Below, piece by piece: positions 1-6,843 of a stretch of 9,986 bases of DNA. Origin of the DNA: an uncultured Blautia sp. Its GTDB lineage: Bacteria > Bacillota > Clostridia > Lachnospirales > Lachnospiraceae. Every line of letters begins with the position of its first letter. The stretch's first letter is position 1. The translations under genes were made by a program, and so were the position numbers. Where the stretch lies: assembly GCA_900547615.1 (NCBI GenBank), contig URHH01000089.1, forward strand, positions 1 to 9,986. The letters are read 5' to 3'. Below the pieces are notes generated by a model that had not been told where the DNA came from, did no database searches, and saw nothing but the letters and a program-made list of their open reading frames with translations.

Positions 1-1355
1 TGCAGATTTGTGTAAATACGGTTTTCATTGTGGGACTGCTGGTTTTACTGGCAGCCCTTTCCGGCGTTTCCGGGCTGATTCTTCCTGCCAATTATGCGGA
101 AGTGACGCTTCAAAAAGACAGCGGGAAGCTTGCGGAAATATCGCATATTTCAAAAGAAATGATTCCGTCTCACTGTACTTACGGAGTGTATGAAGCAGAT
201 GGGACATGGATGTACGGGAATTTTCCGGAAGAAATAAGAGAGAAGAGCTGGGAGAATTTTGAGACGGACACGAAATTTTCTTCAGATGGGAAATACTTCT
301 TTTTTATTGAGAGAAATAACGGGGAGGTCTGCATTGTAAAATATGCACTGAAGGTGTATTTTGCCGGAAATCACCCTGTTTTAAACAGAATCGGGCTGGA
401 AAATATACTGCTTCTTATTTTTCCTGTCCTGTTTTTGATCCAGGTGATCGCTTCTTCCCGGATTTTTTCAAAAAGACTGAAGCGCCGTCTTCTTGTACTA
501 AATCAGGCAACAGAAAAAATTGGAAATAATAATCTGGATTTTGAGAGAGAGCATTCAGATATAAAGGAGATTGAGGAGGTTTTAGGTTCCCTTGAGCATT
601 TGAGGAAATCTCTGAAAATGTCTTTGGAAGAGCAGTGGGAAATGGAGATAAAACGGGAGGAGGAGCTTTCAGCTCTTGCACATGATATAAAAACGCCAGT
701 AACAATTATAAGGGGAAATGCGGAACTTTTAAACGAAGAAGACTTAAATCCTGAGCAGAGAGAGTGCAGCGAAGCGATCCTTAAAAATGTGGAACAGATA
801 GAGCAGTATTTACAGGCGATGCGGCAGGTAATCCACAATGAATTTAAGGAAGAAAAAACAGAAATCCTGGAGGGAGAGGCGATTTCTGACGCGTTTGTCA
901 AAAAGGCGGAGGAGATGACAGCGGCGGGAAATACGAAGATTTCTGTAAAGAATCATATGGCAGCCTGTAAAATAAAAGGAAACAGAAAAGAGCTTCTTCG
1001 TGCCTGGGAAAATCTTGTGAGCAATGCTGTCTCCTATACGGAGAAAGAAAAAGGAATCGAGGTCTCAGTGGAAACCAAAGAGAGAGACGGAAAAACATTT
1101 ATTGTGGCGGAAGTAAGCGACTATGGACCGGGATTTTCAAAAGAAGATTTATTTCACGGCACAGAGCGGTTTTACAGAGGCGATAAAAGCCGCCACGGAA
1201 GCGAACATCAGGGACTCGGGCTTTTTATTGCTTCCAATATTACAAAAAATCAGGGAGGAAGCCTGATTCTTAAAAATTCAGAAAAGACAAAGGGCGCTCA
1301 GGCGCAGCTTTGGATATTGACAGAAGGAGAAAAAGAAGGACAGAGAGATGAATGA
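1..1355 (+). CDS. Membrane sensor histidine kinase, 5' end outside window
   Basis: Sensor kinase of a two-component system, predicted to autophosphorylate on histidine and pass the phosphate to the regulator encoded next. The frame is open to the left edge, so the start lies upstream; the GTG at 30 is internal, inside the first membrane segment. Numbering from that GTG: membrane segment to about 18, an outside loop of about 100 residues, a second membrane segment at about 124-142, a HAMP-like linker at 145-195, the H-box with SALAHDIKTP and phosphoacceptor His218, the N-box with Asn328 and Asn332, G1 DYGPG at 364-368, and G2 GLGL at 395-398. All catalytic motifs are present, so the enzyme looks active. 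The stop overlaps the regulator start by 8 nt (ATGAATGA), implying coupled translation. The ligand is unknown; the broken ABC exporter downstream suggests antimicrobial peptide or envelope-stress sensing, which is inference. Confidence 0.92.
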   Translation, partial: QICVNTVFIVGLLVLLAALSGVSGLILPANYAEVTLQKDSGKLAEISHISKEMIPSHCTYGVYEADGTWMYGNFPEEIREKSWENFETDTKFSSDGKYFFFIERNNGEVCIVKYALKVYFAGNHPVLNRIGLENILLLIFPVLFLIQVIASSRIFSKRLKRRLLVLNQATEKIGNNNLDFEREHSDIKEIEEVLGSLEHLRKSLKMSLEEQWEMEIKREEELSALAHDIKTPVTIIRGNAELLNEEDLNPEQRECSEAILKNVEQIEQYLQAMRQVIHNEFKEEKTEILEGEAISDAFVKKAEEMTAAGNTKISVKNHMAACKIKGNRKELLRAWENLVSNAVSYTEKEKGIEVSVETKERDGKTFIVAEVSDYGPGFSKEDLFHGTERFYRGDKSRHGSEHQGLGLFIASNITKNQGGSLILKNSEKTKGAQAQLWILTEGEKEGQRDE

Positions 1356-2058
1356 GAGACAGAAAACAATTCTTGTAGCAGAAGATGATACAGAGATTAA
1401 TAAGCTGATATGTAAAATTCTGGAAAAGGGAGGATACAGGGCAGTATCGGCTTTTTCCGGAACGGAGGCAGAACTTCGCTTTGGCATGGAAACAGTGGAT
1501 ATGGTTATTCTCGATTTAATGATGCCGGGAATGGATGGGGAATCCCTTCTTCGAAAAATTCGAACAGACAGAAAATCAGAAATTCCAGCTTTGGTTCTTT
1601 CGGCAAAATCAGCGCTGGAAGACAAGGTAACCCTTTTAAAAAGCGGGGCAGACGATTATATGACGAAGCCTTTTGAGCCGGATGAGCTTTTAGCGAGAGT
1701 GTATGCACTTTTAAGAAGAAGCGGGGCAAAGGAGGAAAGTCCAGAAGCGGTATTCGGAGAGCAAGTTCTCATTTTTAAAAGCTTAAAACTTTTGAAGAAA
1801 GGACGTCAGGTGTCTGTAAAAGAAAAAACACTTACACTTACACCTCATGAATATGAAATTCTTCTTCTCCTTATGGAAGAGCCGGATAAAGTTTTTTCAA
1901 GAGAAAGCCTTTACGAGAAGGTGTGGAAAGGAGGATATTACGGGGAGGACAATACGGTAAATGTTCATGTGAGCAATCTTCGTAAAAAAATAGCGTCTGT
2001 TGACGGGGAAGAGGAGTATATTAAAACAGTTTGGGGAATCGGATTTAAAATGGCGTAA
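1348..2058 (+). CDS. OmpR/PhoB-family response regulator
   Basis: DNA-binding response regulator of 236 residues, the usual length for the OmpR/PhoB class. The receiver domain spans about 6-120 with the acidic pair Asp13/Asp14, phosphoacceptor Asp56 (LDLMMPGMDG), Ser85 at the Thr/Ser switch and Lys107 (TKPFEPDEL). A winged-helix output domain spans about 140-236 with the typical TPHEYEILLLL, SRESLYEKVW and VNVHVSNLRKKI segments. The ATG is embedded in the end of the kinase gene upstream, so kinase and regulator are co-expressed and very likely cognate. The expected target is the transporter operon starting about 100 nt downstream, as in peptide-sensing/peptide-exporting modules of Firmicutes. 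That transporter is now broken, so the current regulon cannot be deduced here. Confidence 0.93.
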   Translation: MNERQKTILVAEDDTEINKLICKILEKGGYRAVSAFSGTEAELRFGMETVDMVILDLMMPGMDGESLLRKIRTDRKSEIPALVLSAKSALEDKVTLLKSGADDYMTKPFEPDELLARVYALLRRSGAKEESPEAVFGEQVLIFKSLKLLKKGRQVSVKEKTLTLTPHEYEILLLLMEEPDKVFSRESLYEKVWKGGYYGEDNTVNVHVSNLRKKIASVDGEEEYIKTVWGIGFKMA

Positions 2059-2069
2059 TCTTTATGAAT

Positions 2070-2101
2070 TCTTTAAACTTTCTTGAGGACTTATTTAAAG
2101 A
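2070..2101 (+). promoter_or_regulatory. Inverted repeat between regulator and ABC genes, possible operator
   Basis: TCTTTAAA at 2070-2077 is the reverse complement of TTTAAAGA at 2094-2101, separated by 16 nt, in the only gap between regulator and transporter genes. A TATACT that could act as a -10 element lies just downstream at about 2110-2115, without a convincing -35 at standard spacing. This is where the neighbouring regulator would be expected to bind. OmpR-family proteins more often use direct repeats, so the operator role is only a guess. Confidence 0.3.
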
Positions 2102-2161
2102 CCTTTTTGTATACTTCTGATTACAGAAAGGACGCAAGTTTTCAAAGAAAGGAAGAAAAAA

Positions 2162-2928
2162 ATGGGAGAATATATTATAAAAACAAAAAATCTCACAAAG
2201 AATTACGGAAAATTCTGTGCTCTGAATCGTGTGGGAATTTCTGTAAAGAGGGGAGAGATATACGGACTTGTAGGCGACAATGGAGCAGGAAAAACCACTT
2301 TCTTAAAGCTCCTGTCAGGTCTTGCAACTCCTTCAGAGGGAGAAATAGCTCTGTTTGGTGAGCATGAGGAAAAGAAAATTGAGAAAATGAGAAACAGGAC
2401 AGGCGTTCTCATTGAAACGCCAGGATTTTATCCGCAGCTTAATGTAAGACAAAATCTGGAATATGCAAGAATACAAAAAGGCGTTCCCGGAAAAAAATGC
2501 GTGGAGGAAATTCTGGAGCTTACAGGACTTACGACGGCAGCAGAGAAAAAAATATTACGATTCTTCTTTCCAGTCATATTTTGAGCGAGTTGGAGCAGAT
2601 GGCCGATACTTACGGATTTTTAAAGAACGGAAGTCTTCTCCGTCAGATTTCCCGAAAGGAAATTCTGGAAGAGTGTGCAGATTACGTGGAAATTGCTGTT
2701 TCCGACAGAGAGAAATATGCAGTTCTTCTGGAAAAAGAGCTTTCTGTGAAAAATTATAAAGTAATGCCAGACGGAAAAGTGAGGATTTTAAAAGCAGAGG
2801 ATTCTAATGAGGCATACAGCCGTCTTGCCCAGGAACATGGAATTGATGTTCTGGAGCTTTCACGGAAAAGCCAGTCTCTCGAGGAATATTACCTGAATTT
2901 AAAAGAAGGAGGAAGCGCGTTATGTTAA
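2162..2928 (+). pseudogene. ABC transporter ATP-binding protein, internally deleted and frameshifted (LnrL/BcrA-like)
   Basis: Remnant of the ATPase of a peptide-type ABC exporter. It has a good ribosome site (AAAGGAAG near 2148) and a normal start. The first frame (2162-2584) carries an intact Walker A, GDNGAGKTT, with Lys44, and the LIETPGFYP segment typical of this family at 83-91. After about residue 130 it runs into a run of seven A (2546-2552). The matching C-terminal half continues in another frame, starting NITILLSSHILSELEQ with the H-loop His at 2575-2577, and ends at TAA 2926-2928. The ABC signature, Walker B and D-loop that belong between are absent, about 60-65 codons by comparison with the family. 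The product could not hydrolyse ATP even if the frame were restored. The end overlaps the permease start, as in intact operons. Pseudogene status is clear from the sequence unless an assembly error is involved. Confidence 0.88.
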
Positions 2929-3616
2929 ATTATATGAAAAGCGAGTGATACAAAACTGTTCACAGCAAAGGAGTTTATCTTGCGGGAGGCGTGATGTGCG
3001 GTCTTGTCCTTCTTATGAACCTGATTTTATGGGGAAGCAATCATTTTATTTCAAATTTTCCATACGGGACGTTCCGGTTTTCTTTAAATACATTGACAGC
3101 TCAGCCTATCTGGATAATTGTCCTTGGAAGCGTGGTCGCAGGTACGGTTTTTGTTGACGACAGAAAATCGGGAATCATTAAAAACGCAGTTGCCTACGGC
3201 ATTCCAAAGGAAAAGATTCTTATTGGAAAATGGCTGGTATCGCTGGCGAGCCGTCTTATTTTAATGTGTGTGGTATTTGCAGTGTACGTGGGAAGCGCAT
3301 ACCTTCTTCTTGAAAATCCGGAGTGGGAGCCTTTCAGGCAGATGGTAATGGCGATCGCTGTCACGCTTCCTTTTTCCATTGCAGCTATGATGCTTATGCT
3401 GGGACTTGGCGTAGTGCTTGAAAAAGAAACGGCTATGATGCTCTGGTGGATGGCAGTGATTTATTTTATCCCTATGGCAGTGGATATGCTCGGTTGGTAT
3501 TTTAAAATATTTGAAAAAATTTCAAGATGGCTGCCGGTGTGATCGGAATTGTTGTTTTCGGCGCCTGGGGAATAATAAAATTCAGAAAACAGAATTGTAA
3601 AGTTCCCTGTTCCTGA
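2922..3616 (+). pseudogene. ABC-2 type permease with early TGA and 3' deletion
   Basis: Remnant of the membrane subunit paired with the preceding ATPase; the ATG at 2922 overlaps the ATPase stop, the normal layout of such operons. Codon 9 is TGA (2946-2948), directly followed in the same frame by clean permease sequence (YKTVHSKGVYLAGG, then several hydrophobic segments to 3539). The segment from Met at 2991 gives 183 residues with membrane stretches near 2991-3050, 3100-3150, 3230-3310, 3340-3420 and 3430-3500, ending ISRWLPV before TGA 3540. A further hydrophobic piece, GVIGIVVFGAWGIIKFRKQ, follows in another frame (from 3527 or 3530 to TGA 3614). It resembles the last membrane helix and KFRKQ tail of these permeases, so about 25-40 residues appear deleted at the join. 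The piece could instead be the N-terminal anchor of the next kinase. Confidence 0.82.
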
Positions 3617-3623
3617 TAAAACG

Positions 3624-4376
3624 GTGGAATCCTTTCTCTTCGCAGTAAATGAGAATCTTGAGGGAATCCGGAAGCTTCGCATTGCCTATGGAAAAAAAGA
3701 GGAAAAACTGAAAGAAGAAATTGAAAATATCAGCCATGACCTGCGGACGCCTCTCACTGCCATTCTCGGATATTTAAAGATGATGGATTCCGGGGCAATG
3801 AGCAGTGAGGAGCAGGAATCCTTAAAAATTGTGAGGAAGAAAGCAGGGGAGCTTCAAAAGCTGATCGAACAGTTTTACGAGCTTTCCAGAGTAAGCGACG
3901 GGAATTTTCAGATGAAAATGGAAGAGACAGATGCGGGCAGGATTCTCAGGGAATGCTGTCTTTCCCATTACGGGCTTCTGGAAAAATTAAAGGTAGAGCT
4001 GTCTCTTCTGGAAACCCCGGTAAAAATAAGGGGGAATGAGGAGGCGCTTACAAGAGTATTTGTAAATCTTCTCCAGAACAGCGTGAGATACGGGCAGACA
4101 GAGCTTAGTGTTTCGATACAGAAGAAAGAAAAAGAAGCAGTCTTTATTTTTGCAAACGACATAGAGGAGGGGACAGAGCTTTCAGAACCGTCCCGGATCT
4201 TTGACCGTTTTTATATGCAGGAAGCTTCAAGAACAAAGGGAGGAACAGGACTGGGTCTCACAGTGAGCAGATACCTTGTGGAATATATGAACGGAAAGAT
4301 ATGGGCGGAATACAAAAAAGCTGAGAAAAAAACATATCTTCAGATTACCATAAGTTTCCCGCTTATATTTTTTTAA
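3624..4376 (+). pseudogene. Sensor histidine kinase lacking its N-terminal sensor/membrane part
   Basis: Kinase core of a second, different histidine kinase. Counting from the GTG at 3624: H-box ISHDLRTPLTAILGYL with His38, N-box NLLQNS with Asn148/Asn152, a degenerate G1 around Asn178-Asp179 (AND where DxG is usual), an RIFDRFY F-box at 191-197, and G2 GGTGLGL at 206-212. The frame is open back to 3579 but offers no ATG, no ribosome site near the GTG and no membrane segment in frame. An in-frame TAA lies at 3576. The family normally has one or two N-terminal membrane helices; the hydrophobic piece at 3527-3590 could be that anchor, one frame out. No partner regulator lies beside it. A five-pair hairpin with a T-run (4350-4374) at the gene end might act as a weak terminator. 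A soluble kinase fragment could still be made, but the gene looks truncated. Confidence 0.68.
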
Positions 4377-4394
4377 GAGATGTGCGCGAAAATA

Positions 4395-4423
4395 TTGGAA
4401 AATCCCTGTAACTGTGATAAACT
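4395..4423 (+). promoter_or_regulatory. Promoter of the hemerythrin gene
   Basis: TTGGAA at 4395-4400 and TAAACT at 4418-4423 are separated by 17 nt, and TGA immediately before the -10 makes an extended -10 (TGnTAAACT). The placement, about 70 nt ahead of the bacteriohemerythrin start and after the decayed kinase gene, fits a housekeeping sigma-A promoter. Called by eye. Confidence 0.5.
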
Positions 4424-4492
4424 ATATACGTTTAAAAGTGTCCGGCAAAGACCTGGAGCACAAAGATACAGAGACACAGGAGGTCAGATAAG

Positions 4493-4891
4493 ATGAGAGT
4501 AGAATTTGATAAAGCATTGGAAACAGGAAACGAGATGATTGATTCTCAGCACAAAGAACTGATCAGCAGAATCGACCAGCTTCTTGTAAGCTGTCAGGAC
4601 GGCAATGGACAGGTAAAGGCAATCAAAATGCTGGATTATCTCTTGGATTACACAGAGTTCCATTTTGATGCGGAAGAAAAACTTCAGGAAGAAATCGGTT
4701 TCCCTGGAATAAATGAGCATAAAGCAAAACACGCAGAGTTTAAAAATGCAGTAAAAGAACTTCAGGAGATGCTTGAGGAAGAGGAAGGTCCAACAGAGGC
4801 TTTTGTAGCTCAGGTTCAGAAAAATGTAGTAGACTGGCTGTTCGATCACATCAAAGTATTTGACCGCGCAGTTGCAGAATATAAGGGCTGA
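4493..4891 (+). CDS. Bacteriohemerythrin
   Basis: Small cytoplasmic four-helix protein of 132 residues that binds a non-haem di-iron centre and reversibly binds O2; in anaerobes it is thought to serve oxygen sensing, buffering or iron handling. All seven iron ligands are visible in the family pattern: His20 (DSQH), His57 and Glu61 (HFDAE), His76 and His80 (HKAKH), His119 and Asp124 (HIKVFD). The length is typical for single-domain members and there is no fused signalling domain. The ribosome site AGGAGGT at 4478-4484, 8 nt before the ATG, fixes the start. The acetyltransferase gene begins 4 nt after the stop, so the two are probably co-transcribed up to the terminator at 5488. Function beyond O2/iron binding is not shown by the sequence. 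Confidence 0.95.
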   Translation: MRVEFDKALETGNEMIDSQHKELISRIDQLLVSCQDGNGQVKAIKMLDYLLDYTEFHFDAEEKLQEEIGFPGINEHKAKHAEFKNAVKELQEMLEEEEGPTEAFVAQVQKNVVDWLFDHIKVFDRAVAEYKG

Positions 4892-4895
4892 GAAA

Positions 4896-5468
4896 TTGGA
4901 AGCTGAAAAGCAGTTTACTGTCCGCATGGCAGAGGAGAGCGATGCAGAAGAGCTTCTTTCCATTTACAGCTACTATGTAAAACATACGGCGGTAAGTTTT
5001 GACTATGAAGTGCCCTCTCTTTTGGAATTTACAGATGAGATGAGAGACATAAAGAAGCGTTATCCTTATCTCGTTGTGGAAGAAGATGGAGAAGTGAGAG
5101 GTTATGCCTATGCCGCTGTTTTTAAAGAGCGAGTGGCGTATGACTGGTCTGTGGAGACAACCATTTATCTGGATCCGGAATATAAAGGACGAGGATACGG
5201 AAAAGCCCTTTACGAAAAACTGGAGGAGCTTTTGAAAAAGCAGAATATCCAGAATATGAACGCCTGTATCGCCTGCATTGATGTGGAGGACGAGTATCTC
5301 ACAAATGACAGCCCCAGATTTCATCACCATATGGGCTTTCAGATGGTGGGAAAATTCCACAAGTCAGGCTGTAAATTCGGAAGATGGTACGATATGATAT
5401 GGATGGAGAAGATCATCGGAGACCATAGGGAGCCTCCGCTGCCTGTCTGTCCTGTTACGGAAATTTGA
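4896..5468 (+). CDS. GNAT N-acetyltransferase, phosphinothricin acetyltransferase-like
   Basis: Acetyl-CoA-dependent N-acetyltransferase of the Pat/MnaT branch of the GNAT superfamily; known relatives acetylate phosphinothricin, methionine sulfoximine or other small amines, but the substrate here is not known. The first strand, FTVRMAEESDAEEL, is near the N-terminus. The acetyl-CoA pyrophosphate-binding motif KGRGYGK is at about 97-103, and the C-terminal KFGRWYDMIWMEK block typical of the Pat group is at about 160-172. A short Pro-rich tail follows. Start choice: TTG at 4896 has AAGGG at 4883-4887 at good spacing. The in-frame ATG at 4926 would remove the first strand. The TTG at 4860 lies inside the hemerythrin gene without a ribosome site. 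The product is about 190 residues, slightly longer than typical because of the tail. It lies directly behind the hemerythrin gene and is followed by a strong terminator. Confidence 0.87.
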   Translation: MEAEKQFTVRMAEESDAEELLSIYSYYVKHTAVSFDYEVPSLLEFTDEMRDIKKRYPYLVVEEDGEVRGYAYAAVFKERVAYDWSVETTIYLDPEYKGRGYGKALYEKLEELLKKQNIQNMNACIACIDVEDEYLTNDSPRFHHHMGFQMVGKFHKSGCKFGRWYDMIWMEKIIGDHREPPLPVCPVTEI

Positions 5469-5487
5469 ATGAGTGTTGCGGTATGAT

Positions 5488-5521
5488 AAAAAGTCTGGCA
5501 GAGTTTTCTGCCAGGCTTTTT
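5488..5521 (+). terminator. Rho-independent terminator after the acetyltransferase
   Basis: AAAAGTCTGGCAGA pairs with TCTGCCAGGCTTTT (one G-U pair) around a short GTTT loop and ends in a T-run. It lies 20 nt after the acetyltransferase stop. The A-run on the left arm means it could also serve the opposite strand. It closes the hemerythrin-acetyltransferase unit. Confidence 0.88.
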
Positions 5522-5667
5522 ATGCAATCGGCAGTAAAACAAGTATGGTCTTAAAGCAGCTCGTAGAGAACCGCAGTTATAGTAACGTTAATCATATGTT
5601 TTCGGAGCGTACAATTTCAAAAGATTTTCACCTCCCCAGGACTTCGGTTATGAGGAGTTTTTTGTTG

Positions 5668-5696
5668 TGTATTTTATTAGAAGATAATGGTATAAT
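5668..5696 (+). promoter_or_regulatory. Promoter of the DUF1016 nuclease gene
   Basis: A perfect -10, TATAAT, at 5691-5696 is preceded by TGG, giving an extended -10 (TGnTATAAT). The -35 region is poor; TGTATT at 5668-5673 has 17-nt spacing, which an extended -10 can tolerate. The predicted transcript would start near 5703 and carry a leader of about 115 nt with two stem-loops. The stretch 5522-5667 before it shows no gene or repeat that could be recognised. Confidence 0.6.
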
Positions 5697-5727
5697 CTAT
5701 AAAGAATGTTGATTAGATTATTATGGT

Positions 5728-5753
5728 CGATTTTTCTAATGTCAGGAAAATCG
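5728..5753 (+). promoter_or_regulatory. Stem-loop in the nuclease mRNA leader
   Basis: CGATTTTTC (5728-5736) pairs with GGAAAATCG (5745-5753) with a single G-U pair and an 8-nt loop. It lies between the predicted transcription start and the larger palindrome at 5770-5798. No T-run follows, so it is not an intrinsic terminator. Its role is unknown; a structured leader is one possibility, chance in AT-rich DNA another. Confidence 0.4.
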
Positions 5754-5769
5754 TTGGATGAGAGATTTG

Positions 5770-5798
5770 AATTTGTGTCACCATTGGTGACACAAATT
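5770..5798. repeat. Perfect 13-bp-arm palindrome in the nuclease leader
   Basis: Left arm AATTTGTGTCACC, 3-nt spacer ATT, right arm GGTGACACAAATT: a perfect inverted repeat ending 20 nt before the nuclease ATG and 4 nt before its ribosome site (AAAGGAGA, 5803-5810). As DNA it is a plausible operator. As RNA it is a stable hairpin beside the ribosome site. No T-run follows, so termination is unlikely. The inner 23 nt (5773-5795) match positions 6092-6114 inside the coding sequence at 21 of 23 sites, and the similarity stops at the palindrome edges. Confidence 0.9.
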
Positions 5799-5817
5799 TG
5801 TGAAAGGAGAGAGGGAG

Positions 5818-6804
5818 ATGGAAAATGAAATACTTTTATCCGGAAAGTTGATAAAAATTATAGAAACATCAAGAAACAATGCTTTGAGAAAAGTGAATGA
5901 AGAGCTTATTCGCATGTATTGGCTGGTAGGGGAGTATTTGAGTATTGAATCCACGAAAGCTACCTTTGGAGATAAATATATAGATACAATTTCTAAAGAG
6001 ATAACAGAAATGTTTCCGGGAATTAAAGGGTTTAATCGAAGAGGTCTATATAGAATGAAACAGTTTTATGAGCTCTACAAAGATAACCCAATTGTGTCAC
6101 CACTGTTGACACAATTGAGTTGGTCGAATCATCTGTTAATTATGTCAGGATGCAAATCAGATGTAGAGCGAGAATTTTATATCAGATTGTGTATTAAAGA
6201 GAACTATTCAAAAAGAGAATTAGAACGTCAGATTCATAGTGGCTATTATGAACGATATATGCTTTCGCAAGAAAAACTCTTGCCAGAACCGATAAAAGGA
6301 TTAAAAGATAATCCGTTCTTAGATTCATATATTATAGAATTTCTTGACTTGCTAAAGAATTTTAAAGAGTCTGATTTGAGAAAAGGACTTATCCAGAATA
6401 TGAAAGATTTTATTCTTGAAGTGGGTAAGGACTTTACGTTTATTGATGAAGAATACAGAGTACAAGTAGGTGGAGAAGATTTTCGGATTGATTTATTGTT
6501 TTTCCATAGAGGTTTGCAATGTTTGGTGGCTTTTGAGTTAAAGATTGGAAAATTCAAACCAGAATATATTTCCAAAATGGATTTTTATTTAGAGGCATTA
6601 GATCGACAAAAGAAAAAAGAGAATGAAAATCCGAGTGTGGGAATGATTCTTTGTGCCTCTAAAGATGATGAAGTTGTAGAGTATGCCATGAGCAGAACCA
6701 TGTCTCCGATGATGGTAGCTGAATATAAACTGCAATTGCCGGATAAAACTGTATTACAGAAAAAATTGCAGGAATTAATCAATATGCCTTTGTTGGAGGA
6801 ATAA
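5818..6804 (+). CDS. DUF1016 (YhcG-type) PD-(D/E)xK nuclease family protein
   Basis: 328-residue protein of the DUF1016/YhcG family, predicted to bind and cut nucleic acid; members are often seen in mobile or restriction-rich regions, and their biological role is poorly known. The N-terminal DUF1016_N region spans about 8-150 and includes the family-typical NEELIRMYWLVGEYL, NRRGLYRMKQFYELY and VSPLLTQLSWSNHLL segments. The C-terminal nuclease domain spans about 165-310 with a PD-(D/E)xK-like core: Asp225 (FRIDLLFFHR), Glu240 and Lys242 (AFELKIGKFKPEY). These key residues are intact. Start: the ATG at 5818 lies 7 nt after AAAGGAGA; the GTG at 5800 lies upstream of that site and is unlikely. 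The gene is more AT-rich than its left neighbours. It stands alone, with no methylase or helicase beside it. A fossil of a related 3' end lies at about 7160-7213, evidence of a former second copy. Confidence 0.9.
   Translation: MENEILLSGKLIKIIETSRNNALRKVNEELIRMYWLVGEYLSIESTKATFGDKYIDTISKEITEMFPGIKGFNRRGLYRMKQFYELYKDNPIVSPLLTQLSWSNHLLIMSGCKSDVEREFYIRLCIKENYSKRELERQIHSGYYERYMLSQEKLLPEPIKGLKDNPFLDSYIIEFLDLLKNFKESDLRKGLIQNMKDFILEVGKDFTFIDEEYRVQVGGEDFRIDLLFFHRGLQCLVAFELKIGKFKPEYISKMDFYLEALDRQKKKENENPSVGMILCASKDDEVVEYAMSRTMSPMMVAEYKLQLPDKTVLQKKLQELINMPLLEE
6090..6116. repeat. Near copy of the leader palindrome inside the nuclease coding sequence
   Basis: AATTGTGTCA (6090-6099) and TGACACAATT (6107-6116) form a perfect 10-bp-arm inverted repeat around CCACTGT. 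It encodes the PIVSPLLTQL segment of the nuclease. The core 6092-6114 differs from the leader palindrome core at two of 23 sites. Whether codon needs of the VSPLLTQ motif or a shared binding site explains the match cannot be settled from one sequence. Confidence 0.85.
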
Positions 6805-6843
6805 ATATAATTTTATCTATAAGGTGTGGTAAGGAGTAATTGT

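Noticed and set aside
2543..2560. Programmed frameshift at the A7 run joining the two ATPase halves
   Set aside because: A -1 shift would join the frames, but the product would still lack the ABC signature and Walker B, so recoding would give no working ATPase.
5473..5712. Possible small gene of 79 codons on the plus strand
   Set aside because: It runs straight through the strong terminator at 5488-5521 and the TATAAT promoter, has no ribosome site and resembles nothing known.
5800..5817. GTG at 5800 as start of the nuclease
   Set aside because: It lies upstream of the ribosome site AAAGGAGA (5803-5810) that serves the ATG at 5818 and has none of its own.
5800..6804. Complete restriction-modification or defence island
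   Set aside because: Only the nuclease-like gene is present; no methylase, specificity subunit, helicase or known defence partner lies nearby.
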